Positions 18,402 through 27,859 of a stretch of DNA of 64,000 nucleotides are shown here, one piece after another (position 1 is the stretch's first letter; each line of letters starts with the position of its first letter). Location: NCBI RefSeq assembly GCF_006716565.1, contig NZ_VFPG01000001.1:5022001-5086000 (forward strand), read 5' to 3'. The notes beneath the pieces were generated by a model. That model was given only the letters and a program-made list of their open reading frames with translations. It had not been told where the DNA came from and made no database searches. The position numbers were made by a program, and so were the translations under genes. Origin of the DNA: Nocardia bhagyanarayanae (GTDB lineage Bacteria; Actinomycetota; Actinomycetes; Mycobacteriales; Mycobacteriaceae).

Positions 18402-18898
18402 TGCGACATCCTCTCAGACCTGCCCCTCGGCAAGCCATCTCGGTTGTCACCAGCCCTGCAGCAGCCCCACCAGGCGCTTTAGCGGAGACCGGTGCGGGGG
18501 TCGACACCAGCGCCGCACTAGGCCGGGCAGTCCTGCGTACTGACCTCTGGACGCCATTTCTCCTCATAGTGCCGTCCGAACGGCGATGGTCGCTGTTCCG
18601 ACCACGCTAGAAGGTATCGAGACCGACCACGGCTCCGAGGGTGTGAGAACTCGATCGATCTGAGGGAGCTCATCTTCTTCGCCAGAGTCTGTCCTGCCTA
18701 GGTGGCGACGCCTCTTTGCTCGTGGCGGTCAGCTTCAGGCCGGGCCCCGTCGCCGGGTCCGGCCGATTTACCCGCAGACGACACGGATTGTAGGGCCTCA
18801 CAGGCCACTCGACGCCCTTGTTGGATGATCGTGCAATGCCGAGGTCTGTGTTCGCTTTTCATGTTCCGCGACTGTGCAGAGTGCGTGGGAACGAGGTG
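18402..18898. other. Intergenic between IS remnant and NACHT gene
   Basis: About 500 bases without a convincing gene. It should contain the IS left end and the NACHT promoter, but neither could be pinned down. Alternative upstream starts for the NACHT gene lie at 18818 (TTG) and 18836 (ATG). Confidence 0.35.
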
Positions 18899-21106
18899 AT
18901 GAAGGAGGACCTGGCCTCCCGTGACATGAGAGCGTTTCGTTCTTCCGATGATGAGGTTGTGACCCGGGTTTCCGAGCTTCGAGAAGGGGTGCTCGCTCCT
19001 GCCGCAGTAGTGGTAAGTGCGGGCGCGCTGGTTGTTCTCGGTGAGCCGGGCGCTGGAAAGACGTCGTTACTGGCTGAGCGGACTGATGGTTTAAAGCCGC
19101 TGATGGACAGGTGGGATGGAGAGGCCGATGCATGCCTGTGGGTGTCGGGCGCTGATCTGACCGAGGGTTCGTATGACGAAGAACTCGGTGACCATCTGGC
19201 CGCGCTTCCTCTGGTCGAGGAATCGAGCGTCGGGACCGGCGTGTTGACCGTTGTCCTCGATCAAGCGGACGAAAGCGCGCTGCTTCGGCACCTTCCTCGA
19301 AAGTTGGCGAAGTCGCTTCGACGGCGTGATATCCGCCGCGTGCGTTTCATGATCGCATGCCGTACCGCCGACTACCCAGTCACGATGACGTCCGTTCTCA
19401 CGGAAGCGTTCGGAGCATGTCATTGTGTGGATTTGGCGCCGTTGAGCCGCGCGGAGGCGGTTCGGTTGGCCGATAGTGCCGGTGTATCGGGCGAGGACTT
19501 GATCGCTCGGGTCGAGCAGGCGTCAGCGGCTGTGCTCGCGAGTATCCCATTGACACTGGAGATGTTGGTTCGAACCTTCCAGGCTGATGGGCGCTTACCG
19601 GGCACACCCGAGGCACTGTTCGCCCGTGGCGTTGAACTGTTGGCCGAGGACCCGGATCCCGCACGAGTGAACGGCCCGATCGAAACCACCGGTCCCCAGC
19701 GTTTGGCCGTGGCGGGTCGAATCGCAGCCTGGACACTGCTGTCGGGCCACCGGACGGTATGGAGGGGGCGCGGCCTCGAGGGCGGCCATTTCGATCTGCC
19801 CGATGGTGAACTCGTCAGTGGCAAAGAGAGCACGACAGCGGGCTCGTTCGACGTCACTGCCAGGGTGCTGAAAGAGACGATGGCAACAGCACTGTTCACA
19901 GTGCCGGACGAAAACCGTGTCGCGGTACGCCATTCCTCTGTCGCTGCCTATCTGGCAGCCCGATTTCTGGTCAACAGATGCACCACCCAGCAACAGCTGG
20001 CGAACCTTCTTCTGGTCGGCTCCCCGGATGGGGAGACCGCGAGTATCCCCGCCCCGCTTCGCGAGACGGCGTCGTGGGTTGTGGCCATGCGACCATCGTC
20101 CACACGGTGGTTGGCCGCAGCTGATCCGGAAAGTCTCGCCGTGCACAGCGCGTTGGTGCGATCCGACGATGTCCGTCGACTCACTGTCGAGAAGCTCCTG
20201 GACCGCGCAGCACGGGTCGAACTCGGCGACATGCGATGGGCGCTCGCCAAGTGGGACCTACAACACCCGTTGTTGGCTGAGCAGGTGGCCGAAGTACTGG
20301 AAAGCGCGCCAGACGCTGCTACACAGGACTGGGAGACCACGGCAAGAGTACGCATCGCGGTCCGCTTGGCACGAGATGCTTCGACAGCAGACCCGAGGCT
20401 GGTCACGACGCTGCTGGCGCTCACCTCGAACAACGCCTCGCATCCCACCGAACGTCGACTCGCAGCCCGTGCGGCGTTCGAACTCGACCCCGAGCGCTCG
20501 GCACCCGCGTTGATCACGGTACTCGATTCCCTGAATTCGAACTCGGACGGAGACCACGAACACGAGTTGCGAGGCACACTGCTGAGTCTGCTGTGGCCAG
20601 GTCACATCGATCTGACCACAATGCTGACTTCGCTGCGCAATCCGCCCTCGTATCTCTATGGCATGAAGGCGGCTTTTCTACGGAGCCTTCCGGATCTGTT
20701 GACGGACGACCATATTCCAGAAGTACTCGCCTGGGCTCACAGAGCCGCGTGTCAGCCCGAAGCGGTAGGGGCAGGGTTCGCCTTCAACGACGATGTGGCG
20801 GAGCAGTCTCTGCTCGATTCCGTCTTCGACCGCGCGCTCGGCGCCTCTGATGCCGAGTCGAATCTGGAGGTTCTTGCGCAGATCGTTGTGTGCTTGTTCC
20901 AGCAAGACCGCGATGCGCCTCTGCCGTCTTCATTGCAGCCGGACGAGAACGGCCATGAATCCCTACGGGCTCAAAATCTTCGCAGACTGCTGGCGCAGGC
21001 ATTGGTTGAAGAGACAGCTCGTACGCAGATGTCCGGACTCAATGCATCGTGGAAGATCCTGCACGACTGGAAAATCGACTACTCGAGGCGTTGGATGGCC
21101 CCTTAG
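18899..21106 (+). CDS. NACHT-type NTPase, N-terminal part of a split gene
   Basis: STAND-class NTPases sense infection or stress and activate an effector. The P-loop VVLGEPGAGKTSLL lies about 60 residues from the start, the NACHT-style Walker B is LTVVLDQADES, and the sensor is RFMIACRTADYP. The rest is helical, HEAT-like (VRHSSVAAYLAARFLV; LEVLAQIVVCLFQQD). The frame ends with an out-of-place tail after SGLNAS near 21045, while the -1 frame carries on with EDPARLENRLLEALDGPLD. So this is about two-thirds of a roughly 1230-residue protein. The start is uncertain; ATG 18899 is used. Confidence 0.75.
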   Translation: MKEDLASRDMRAFRSSDDEVVTRVSELREGVLAPAAVVVSAGALVVLGEPGAGKTSLLAERTDGLKPLMDRWDGEADACLWVSGADLTEGSYDEELGDHLAALPLVEESSVGTGVLTVVLDQADESALLRHLPRKLAKSLRRRDIRRVRFMIACRTADYPVTMTSVLTEAFGACHCVDLAPLSRAEAVRLADSAGVSGEDLIARVEQASAAVLASIPLTLEMLVRTFQADGRLPGTPEALFARGVELLAEDPDPARVNGPIETTGPQRLAVAGRIAAWTLLSGHRTVWRGRGLEGGHFDLPDGELVSGKESTTAGSFDVTARVLKETMATALFTVPDENRVAVRHSSVAAYLAARFLVNRCTTQQQLANLLLVGSPDGETASIPAPLRETASWVVAMRPSSTRWLAAADPESLAVHSALVRSDDVRRLTVEKLLDRAARVELGDMRWALAKWDLQHPLLAEQVAEVLESAPDAATQDWETTARVRIAVRLARDASTADPRLVTTLLALTSNNASHPTERRLAARAAFELDPERSAPALITVLDSLNSNSDGDHEHELRGTLLSLLWPGHIDLTTMLTSLRNPPSYLYGMKAAFLRSLPDLLTDDHIPEVLAWAHRAACQPEAVGAGFAFNDDVAEQSLLDSVFDRALGASDAESNLEVLAQIVVCLFQQDRDAPLPSSLQPDENGHESLRAQNLRRLLAQALVEETARTQMSGLNASWKILHDWKIDYSRRWMAP

Positions 21107-22008
21107 ATCGTCCGATCCGGCGAGAACTGCTGGACTCGAAGGATTTCGCGTGGGTCATGGATCAGGCGGAACGCGCGGCATCAACATCGAACACTATCTT
21201 GACAAGAGGGTATGGGGAGTTGGCCGCTCGCCTGTTCACACGTCGGGATGAGCACGCGATGGTGCTGGCCACCAACGAACACCACCCGGCGCGACCATGT
21301 CTTGAAAGGTATCTACAGCTAGCTGACCATCCTGCCGAGCGATTGCAACCACGACGCTCGCACTCCGATGAAGAGCGACGCAGATGGTCAGAATCGGAGT
21401 TTCTCGCGGACCTGAGGCAACTTCTCGAAGGCGCCCGCGCCGGGAACAACGACCGAGTATGGCAGTTCGTTCAAAGATTGCGAATCGACCCGCGGAGGGG
21501 GCGATTGGCCGATCAGAGTGGACCGATGCATACCTGGCCTGCGGCGGCTGCACTCGATGAGCCGCTGTCCGATCTCACTGAGATGGCGTTGCGATATCTC
21601 ACCGCCGAGAACGACCACGCTGATGACTGGATCAGTCGGCCGGACACGCTCGACTGGCGGTCGTGGGCCGGATACGCGCTGCTCACTGAACTCGACAACG
21701 ACAACCGCCTTGACGAACTACCCCCCGCTGCGTGGGCTTCGTGGGCGGCCTCTATCCTGAGCGAATTCATCGGTTCATCGACCAGCTTCGATGAACCATC
21801 GCGAATCAGATTGCTTCGCTTGGCCGCCGCCTACGCTCCTGCGGTGCTGGCGCGCCAAACGCGTCATCCGCATCAGCGCAGACCTCCTGGCCGTCGTGCA
21901 CGAGGCTCTCGCAACGATCGAGCACGAGCTACCATCACACTGCGAATTGCTTTGGGATCGCACGCCCGGCGTCCGACGCAGAAACAAGAAGGCCGGCACG
22001 GACGCTGA
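21049..22008 (+). CDS. Middle segment of the frameshifted NACHT protein
   Basis: Starts as an arbitrary GTG. The frame continues the helical region of the upstream NTPase: EDPARLENRLLEALDGPLDR, AWVMDQAERAASTSNTIL, then DLTEMALRYLTAENDHADDW and SRIRLLRLAAAYAPAVLARQ. It becomes meaningless after about 21850, where the original frame resumes as RVIRISADLLAVVHEAL. The segment is thus bounded by two compensating one-base shifts (likely a lost G near 21045 and an extra A in CCAAACG near 21855). Not expected to be made as an independent protein. Confidence 0.6.
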   Translation: MEDPARLENRLLEALDGPLDRPIRRELLDSKDFAWVMDQAERAASTSNTILTRGYGELAARLFTRRDEHAMVLATNEHHPARPCLERYLQLADHPAERLQPRRSHSDEERRRWSESEFLADLRQLLEGARAGNNDRVWQFVQRLRIDPRRGRLADQSGPMHTWPAAAALDEPLSDLTEMALRYLTAENDHADDWISRPDTLDWRSWAGYALLTELDNDNRLDELPPAAWASWAASILSEFIGSSTSFDEPSRIRLLRLAAAYAPAVLARQTRHPHQRRPPGRRARGSRNDRARATITLRIALGSHARRPTQKQEGRHGR

Positions 22009-22591
22009 CAAACAGGACGTAGCCGACGTTTGGCGGCCGAAGCCGGAAGCTGCCCTTAGCGCCTACATCGCGCACGAACTGACACTGAGACTGGCGGGCG
22101 ACCGGATTGCCGTCAACCGCGAAGTACTGATTCTTCCCACCGATCCATACGGAGCCGGAGACCGTACCGATATCCTCATCGACACGCACACCCATGCCGA
22201 CGACGTTGTCGACGCCGATCCCGGACACCCCATCAAGCTGGTAATCGAGGTAAAAGGCGCCTGGAACGTAGAAGTCGAGACCGCACAAGAAACTCAGCTG
22301 GTGCAAAGATATCTGCCGGAGACGGACACCGATATCGGCATCTACGTCGTCGGATGGTACCCAATCGGTCTATGGGATGCCAAAGCGGACTCCCGTAAGA
22401 CGCAGGCGAAGAAACTCGACCCGGATACACTCAGCGGTGATCTGAAAGCTCAGGCGCAGCGATGGTCTAACGAATCGGCGGTCCACGTTGAATCCGTGGT
22501 CATGACGATTCCTCGTCCATATCGACCAGGCGTCGGTCAAGAAGCCACTAAACCAGACGAATCGGATGATCAGGATCAGCAGGAAACGTGA
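21791..22591 (+). CDS. C-terminal segment of the NACHT protein, PD-(D/E)xK nuclease-like
   Basis: The meaningful part begins near 21860 (RISADLLAVVHEALATIEHE). A nuclease-like core follows: LSAYIAHELTLRLAGDRIAV, NREVLIL, GAGDRTDILID and KLVIEVKGAWNVEV, which together give the E-D-ExK arrangement of PD-(D/E)xK enzymes. The end is hydrophilic (PDESDDQDQQET). In the intact parent this would be the effector of the NACHT protein. Same frame as the N-terminal segment, so only the middle is displaced. Confidence 0.6.
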   Translation: MNHRESDCFAWPPPTLLRCWRAKRVIRISADLLAVVHEALATIEHELPSHCELLWDRTPGVRRRNKKAGTDADKQDVADVWRPKPEAALSAYIAHELTLRLAGDRIAVNREVLILPTDPYGAGDRTDILIDTHTHADDVVDADPGHPIKLVIEVKGAWNVEVETAQETQLVQRYLPETDTDIGIYVVGWYPIGLWDAKADSRKTQAKKLDPDTLSGDLKAQAQRWSNESAVHVESVVMTIPRPYRPGVGQEATKPDESDDQDQQET

Positions 22592-23093
22592 CTGCGCGCT
22601 CCGATCTGCGAATACCGCCGGACTTCAAAATATCTCGTAACGACGGGCCGCTGGCCACCTGAGGTTCCCCGGCGTGGACCCGATGATCGAGGAACGGGAC
22701 CGATCACGCGGCTTGTTTCAGCTGAACCCCGGCTGCCGCCGCCCATCTCACCCAGACCGACCAGCGAACTCTCGCGGCCCCGATCAGGTGAGTGTCAGAA
22801 ATGGCTTGCGGCGGAGGATGAATGCATCGCATTCAGCCCCGCCTCCACGGAGCGCGTCGGCGATGGTTTCGCGATGTGCATTGTGCGAGTGTGAGGCGCG
22901 AAGTGATGCCCGCTCCCGGTGACACCACTTCGTCGATGGCAAGTGAAGAGCCGAGGGGCCATTACGCCATGTGCCAAGTGAATGCGAAAGGTGCGGGGTG
23001 TTATGGCGCTTGCGATTCGGGAGTTCCGGAGACAGTACTACCACTGCTCCGTCGTCGAGTGCAGCAGTGATGGTGGTCTCAGCGGGCAGGGCC

Positions 23094-23330
23094 TCACAGG
23101 CGCTTGGCTCGCGAGCTTTCGCGCTGCGTCGTACCAACTGGTTGCAGTCGGTTGACTTCGCCGGGCCAACTGTCGAGGTGGGCTTCTTGGAGCCGGTCGT
23201 TGAGGTGGTTGATGATCTCGGCGAGGCGCTGGCGGCCACGGGGAGTTACAGGCGGGCTGGGGCGGCGGATACAGGGCTTCTCTGCCGAGGGCGTTGGTGA
23301 CGATGTCGATGACCTCGGAGTACGCACGCC
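23094..23330 (-). pseudogene. Relic of a site-specific recombinase/transposase C-terminus
   Basis: Two minus-strand frames together read AYSEVIDIVTNALGREALYP (from about 23325), then, after a shift near 23250, VTPRGRQRLAEIINHLNDRL and QEAHLDSWPGEVNRLQ. The second part resembles C-terminal tails of actinobacterial integrases and transposases (RIAEAHREGWLGEVEGLQ type). Frameshifted and lacking any catalytic part. The family assignment is tentative. Confidence 0.4.
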
Positions 23331-23530
23331 CCGGATGCGATCTGCTTCGGCGCGAAAACCTTGACATGTGAGTGCATGCTCCGTCGGCTCGACCCGCTCC
23401 TCCGAACTTGCCAAGAACTTGCCAAGACCCGCCGGAACTGGTGGACGGAGCGAATCGCCCTGGACACGAATCGGCCTCTGACCTGGGCAGAACCGAACTC
23501 GCTGGACCCACACCTCATTTCCGTCACCCT

Positions 23531-23573
23531 GGGGGTCAAGTGGTCGCCGGTTCGAATCCTGTCAGTCCGGCCA
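23531..23573 (+). other. tRNA 3'-end-like sequence, candidate attachment site
   Basis: GGTTCGAATCC (T-loop) is followed by an acceptor-like run ending GTCCGGCCA. It looks like the 3' half of a tRNA, but the T-stem is imperfect and no matching 5' half is seen upstream. Actinobacterial integrative elements usually insert in tRNA 3' ends and leave such a partial copy. The other junction and the integrase lie outside the window. Confidence 0.5.
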
Positions 23574-23979
23574 GGTATGAGTTTGTGTCCGAACTCCGCA
23601 TACAGCGTCGAGTCATGGCGCGCGGCGACCCCGCCTCGACGGGCGGGTCGAGCGACTCGGCGGCAGAGGTCGACATCGACACGAAGGAGCACCGCGGGAC
23701 GTGACCGGAGGCATGCGTCGGTTCGGTGGTCGAAACCGAGGGCGTCGGTGGCGAATTTGGACCGGCCGCGTCGAGCGCCGGCGCGACAGAGGAAGGGGAG
23801 CGGCTTCCGCGCGTTGGCACACTGTTGGCACACTGGCAGTGCTCGGCGTTCGGCGTGGAGTGTGAAAACCGCTGCTGACCTGGCTCGATGGAATCAGGGC
23901 AGCCAGCATTTGATTATGCACACGGAATCTCCACAATTGCCGACGCTGCTCTCCACAGTGGGTGGTTAGGGTTCCGAGC

Positions 23980-24696
23980 ATGGAGCTTCGGAATGGGGAG
24001 CGCGGCGGGGCGGCCAACGGGCAGGCGGCGCGGCGGATTCTGGTGGTCGACGACGAGGTCACCATCGCCGAATCCGTGGCCGCGCGGTTGCGGGCGGAGG
24101 GGTTCGCCGTCGAGCTGGCGCACGACGGACCCGGCGCGGTGGCAGCGGTCGAGGCGAACGAGCCAGACCTCGTTGTGCTGGACGTGATGCTGCCCGGCTT
24201 CGACGGACTCGAGGTGTGCAGGCGCATCCAGGCCGGGCGCGGCGTGCCGGTGCTCATGCTCACCGCGCGCACCGACGAGACCGACCAGCTCGTCGGGCTC
24301 GGCGTCGGCGCGGACGACTATCTGACCAAGCCGTTCTCGCTACGGGTGCTCGCGGCCCGGGTGCACGCGCTGCTGCGCCGGGTCGAGCGCGCCGCCGACC
24401 GGGAGGGCGCCGCGATCATCGTGGGCGACCTGCGCATCGATCTGGAGCAGCATCGCGTCTGGCGCGGCGACACCGAAGCCAAGCTGACGCCGCTGGAATT
24501 CGAGCTGCTCGCCAGGCTGGCGCGGCGGCCGCGGGTGGTGCTGGCCAGGGAACGCCTGCTCGAGGAGGTCTGGGATTGGGCCGACGCGGCGGGCACCCGC
24601 GCGGTCGACAGTCACGTGAAGGCGTTGCGGCGCAAGCTCGGCGCCGATCTGATCCGCACGGTGCACGGCGTTGGCTACGCGTTGGAGGCGCGATGA
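23980..24696 (+). CDS. OmpR/PhoB-family response regulator
   Basis: Two-component transcription factor, 238 aa. Receiver domain at residues 19-130: ILVVDDEVTIAESVAARLRA with acidic DD, phospho-acceptor D68 in LVVLDVMLPGFDGLEV, and K117 in DDYLTKPFS. The winged-helix output domain is in the C-terminal 100 residues (KLTPLEFELLARLARRPRVV; VDSHVKALRRKLG; IRTVHGVGYALEAR). ATG 23980 was chosen over an upstream GTG because it better fits the family N-terminus. The stop overlaps the kinase start (ATGA). Confidence 0.95.
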   Translation: MELRNGERGGAANGQAARRILVVDDEVTIAESVAARLRAEGFAVELAHDGPGAVAAVEANEPDLVVLDVMLPGFDGLEVCRRIQAGRGVPVLMLTARTDETDQLVGLGVGADDYLTKPFSLRVLAARVHALLRRVERAADREGAAIIVGDLRIDLEQHRVWRGDTEAKLTPLEFELLARLARRPRVVLARERLLEEVWDWADAAGTRAVDSHVKALRRKLGADLIRTVHGVGYALEAR

Positions 24697-25778
24697 CCAC
24701 CGACGCGCGCCCGAAGGACTCCGCCGCCACGTCGCCCCGGTCGGAGTTGGCGCGCCGATGCCGCGCGCTCGCCGACACGGTGGCCGAAGCGCTGCCGCGG
24801 CCGTTGGATCCGGTGCGGTCGGTGAAACTCAAGCTGGCGATCCTGATGGTGGTTTCGGGTGGTCTCGCGTTCGGGTTCTTCCGTTTCCAGATCGGCTGGC
24901 TGCCGCCGCGCACCACCTTGACCGCGGTGCTGATCGCGCTGATCACTTCCCAGATCCTGGCGCACGGCATCACCAGGCCACTGCGGGACATGACCGCGGC
25001 CGCCCAGCGCATGGCTCAGGGCGACTACACCCGCCGGGTACGGGCGAGTTCGCGCGACGAGGTGGGGCAGCTCGCCGAGGCGTTCAACCGGATGGCCGCC
25101 GACCTCGCCGCCGCCGACCAGCAGCGCCGCGACCTCATCGCCAACGTCTCGCACGAACTGCGCACACCGATCACCGCGCTGCAGGCCGTGCTGGAGAACC
25201 TGGTCGACGGTGTCTCCGAACCCGATCCGAGCACGCTACGCACCGCCCTGGCCCAGACCGAACGGCTCGGGCTGCTGGTCTCCGAACTGCTCGACCTGTC
25301 CAGTATCGAGGCGGGCGCCTTGGCGCTGGATCGCGAGAACGTACCGGTCGCGCCGTTGCTCGCCGAGGTGGTCGCCGAGGCCGAGGTGATGGCGGCGGCG
25401 CTGGGTCGCGGCGTGCGATTCAGCACCGACGTGCGGCCCGACACCGCGTGCGTCGACGCCGACCGCGCACGCTTGCACCAAGTGCTGATCAACCTGCTCG
25501 ACAACGCCGCACGGCACGGCCCGGCGGGCGGCGAGGTGCGAATCACCGCCCGCGCGCAGCACGGCGAACTCGTCATCGACGTCCAAGACGAGGGACCCGG
25601 CATCCCGGCCGCCGAACGCGCCACCGTCTTCGACCGCTTCACCCGTGGCGGACGCACCAACGGCGGCGGCACCGGACTCGGCCTCGCCATCTCCCGCTGG
25701 CTGGTCGACCTGCACGGCGGCACCATCGCCGTGGCCGACCCCGGCTCCCGCATCCGCGTGGTCCTGCCCGCCCCCTGA
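24693..25778 (+). CDS. Sensor histidine kinase, HAMP-HisKA-HATPase
   Basis: Membrane sensor partner of the regulator just upstream, 361 aa. One or two membrane segments at about 47-64 and 72-91, HAMP (ITRPLRDMTAAAQRMAQGDY), dimerisation/phosphotransfer box LIANVSHELRTPITAL with H154, and the ATP-binding N box (INLLDNAARHGP), G1 (DEGPGIP) and G2 (GGGTGLGLAISRWLV). The extracellular loop is almost absent, so it may sense within the membrane or through the following membrane protein. Four-base overlap with the regulator gene. Confidence 0.95.
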   Translation: MTTDARPKDSAATSPRSELARRCRALADTVAEALPRPLDPVRSVKLKLAILMVVSGGLAFGFFRFQIGWLPPRTTLTAVLIALITSQILAHGITRPLRDMTAAAQRMAQGDYTRRVRASSRDEVGQLAEAFNRMAADLAAADQQRRDLIANVSHELRTPITALQAVLENLVDGVSEPDPSTLRTALAQTERLGLLVSELLDLSSIEAGALALDRENVPVAPLLAEVVAEAEVMAAALGRGVRFSTDVRPDTACVDADRARLHQVLINLLDNAARHGPAGGEVRITARAQHGELVIDVQDEGPGIPAAERATVFDRFTRGGRTNGGGTGLGLAISRWLVDLHGGTIAVADPGSRIRVVLPAP

Positions 25779-25867
25779 CGGGCGGGATCGGACCGACAAC
25801 CCACCAACGCAACCCGGACCGCCAGAGGTGCCGGGGCGATCACGCACACCCGAAATCGGAGGGGAAC

Positions 25868-27859
25868 ATGAGTAAAGAACCGACCGGGCGGAACGATTCG
25901 ACGCCTGAACCACCGGACGCGACCGCCGCGGAGCCCGCCACCGACGGTGCCGCGCGGTCTACCGGCCTCGACGCGGCGAGCCCGGCGGCCGCCGAGACTC
26001 GGGAAAGTTCCGATGGTGGAGCTGATCTGGCGGCCGCCGCCGTAGGTACTGACACGGCGAACGTCGCGCCAGTACCTAGAAGCGGCAAGACGGCTACTCC
26101 CACCGAGGGCGCGGTGGCAGTGCCATCGAACGCTCCGGCCGACACCAAGACAAGTGCACCGTCAGCTACTCCGAACGCAAGCGAGGCGACGGCCTCCCCG
26201 AATGCTTCGGCTGACATCCGAACCGCGACCTCGTCGAACGCTCCGGCTACCAGCAAGACGCCGACTTCCTCCGACGAGCCCGCCGCATCTGCCGCCGAAT
26301 CCGGAACGAAGCTCGTGAAGACAGTGGATGCCACTGCGAAAAGCTCTGACGGGCGGGAGGATTCCGCAGGCGCACTCCAGCCCATGACTCCCGTTTCCGG
26401 CCCACCGGGAACCCCGCCGATCCCCAAATGGCGCAGGGTCAACTATCCGCCCGCAGTCTTGCCCGCCGCCGCGATCGCCGGAATCGCGGCCGCGGTGCTG
26501 ATTCCCGTGGACCGCCCCGGCATCGGCTGGGTGCTCGCCGGTGCGGTCGCCGCGGGCGCGGTGTTCGTCGTCGATCGGCGGGCGCGCGGGGCGGTCGAGC
26601 AGGGCGAGTCCGCCGATCACTCGATTCGCGCACTGCTGCGGCGCAATCCGGTGCGACTGTGGTGGACCGCGCTCGCCTTGGCGCTGCTGGCGGTGGGCGC
26701 GGTGCGGGCGGCGGGGTGGTTGTTCGTGCTGTGCGCCTTGGCGGCGGTCTTCGCCAGTTCGCTCGCGGTGGTGCCGCGCCGCTCGGTGCACGGCATCTGG
26801 TACGACGCGATCGCCGTGCCGCTGGAAGCGTCGGCCGCGGTGCTGTGGGTGTCCGAGGGTGCGCGCCGGGCGCGCGACGGGCGGACGGCGCGCACGTGGC
26901 GGGCCGGGCTCTCGGTGGGCGCGACCGTCGCGCTGCTGGCGGTCTTCGCGCCGCTGCTCGGCAGCGCCGACGCCACTTTCGGCTCGATGCTGTACCGGTT
27001 GGTCCCCAGTATCGACCCGGGGTCGCTCGCGCGGTGGACGCTGGTGTCCGGTGTGGTGGCGATGGGCTGCTTCGGCGCGATGTACCTGCTGGCCGGTCCG
27101 CCGGTGTCGGCGGATTCGAGGCCGAGCGAGAAGGTTTCGGGTCGCACGGTGAGCCGGTGGGAGTGGGTGCTGCCGGTGGGCGCGTTGACGGCGCTGTTCG
27201 CCGCGTTCGTCGCCGCTCAGTTCGCTGCGCTGTTCGGCGGCGACGACTACGTGCAGAAGACCTCGGGCCTCACCTACGCGCAGTACGCGCGCAGCGGGTT
27301 CTGGCAGCTGTCCATCGTCACCATGCTGGCGCTGGCGGTGATCCTCGCGGTGCTGCGGTTCGCCGACCAGGATTCGGCGCGCGACCGGACGTGGCTGCGC
27401 GCGCTGCTCGGCTCGGTGACGGTGCTGTCGCTGGTGCTCGTCGCGTCCGCGCTGGGCCGCATGTGGACCTATCAGCAGGCCTACGGGTTCACGGTGCTGC
27501 GCTTGCTGGTGGAGGTGTTCGAACTGTGGCTGGGTCTGATCTACGTGCTGGTGCTCGCGGCGGTTGTCCGGTTGCGCCGCGCGTGGCTGCCGCGCGCCGC
27601 GCTCGGCACGGCGTTCGCGACGCTGCTGGTGCTCGCGATCCTGAATCCGGAAGGCCTCGTCGCCGAACGCAACATCGACCGCTGGACGAACGGGAAGAGA
27701 CTCGACACGGACTATCTGAGCACCCTCTCGCCCGACGTCGTCCCCGCACTGGACCGGCTGCCGGAACCGATGCGCGCCGAGGTGCTCGAACCGATCCGGG
27801 AGGACTTGCCCGAGGACACCTGGCAGAGCTGGAACTTCTCCCGCGCCGCCGCCCGCTGA
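25868..27859 (+). CDS. DUF4153/DUF4173-like integral membrane protein, 663 aa
   Basis: The first 190 residues are a low-complexity Ala/Thr/Ser/Pro/Glu region, predicted disordered and cytoplasmic. About ten or more hydrophobic spans follow (AVLPAAAIAGIAAAVLIPV; LSIVTMLALAVILAVLRF; LLVEVFELWLGLIYVLVLAA). The C-terminus has the family-type ERNIDRWTNGKRLDTDYLST and LSPDVVPALDRLP. GGAGGGG precedes ATG 25868. It lies 89 bases after the kinase gene, so the three probably form one operon and this protein may be the regulated or signalling partner. Function unknown. Confidence 0.85.
   Translation: MSKEPTGRNDSTPEPPDATAAEPATDGAARSTGLDAASPAAAETRESSDGGADLAAAAVGTDTANVAPVPRSGKTATPTEGAVAVPSNAPADTKTSAPSATPNASEATASPNASADIRTATSSNAPATSKTPTSSDEPAASAAESGTKLVKTVDATAKSSDGREDSAGALQPMTPVSGPPGTPPIPKWRRVNYPPAVLPAAAIAGIAAAVLIPVDRPGIGWVLAGAVAAGAVFVVDRRARGAVEQGESADHSIRALLRRNPVRLWWTALALALLAVGAVRAAGWLFVLCALAAVFASSLAVVPRRSVHGIWYDAIAVPLEASAAVLWVSEGARRARDGRTARTWRAGLSVGATVALLAVFAPLLGSADATFGSMLYRLVPSIDPGSLARWTLVSGVVAMGCFGAMYLLAGPPVSADSRPSEKVSGRTVSRWEWVLPVGALTALFAAFVAAQFAALFGGDDYVQKTSGLTYAQYARSGFWQLSIVTMLALAVILAVLRFADQDSARDRTWLRALLGSVTVLSLVLVASALGRMWTYQQAYGFTVLRLLVEVFELWLGLIYVLVLAAVVRLRRAWLPRAALGTAFATLLVLAILNPEGLVAERNIDRWTNGKRLDTDYLSTLSPDVVPALDRLPEPMRAEVLEPIREDLPEDTWQSWNFSRAAAR

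Larger units (their letters stand above)
22592..23979. other. Gene-poor end of the accessory block
   Basis: Nearly 1.4 kb with no intact gene. It contains an integrase/transposase-like relic (23094-23330, minus) and a tRNA 3'-end-like sequence (23531-23573). The stretches 22592-23093 and 23574-23979 show nothing coding. The change from a patchy accessory block to ordinary chromosomal operons happens here. Confidence 0.5.

Noticed and set aside
18480..18560. Terminal inverted repeat of the IS3 remnant
   Set aside because: Several TGA/TCA-bearing stretches were considered, but no pair could be matched because the other end is missing.
21040..21060. Programmed -1 frameshifting in the NACHT gene
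   Set aside because: No slippery heptamer or following pseudoknot at the junction, and a second compensating shift lies 800 bases on.
23536..23820. Minus ORF ending GLTGFEPATT
   Set aside because: This ending is the familiar artefact of translating across a tRNA 3' end on the opposite strand; it was used as support for the tRNA-like sequence.
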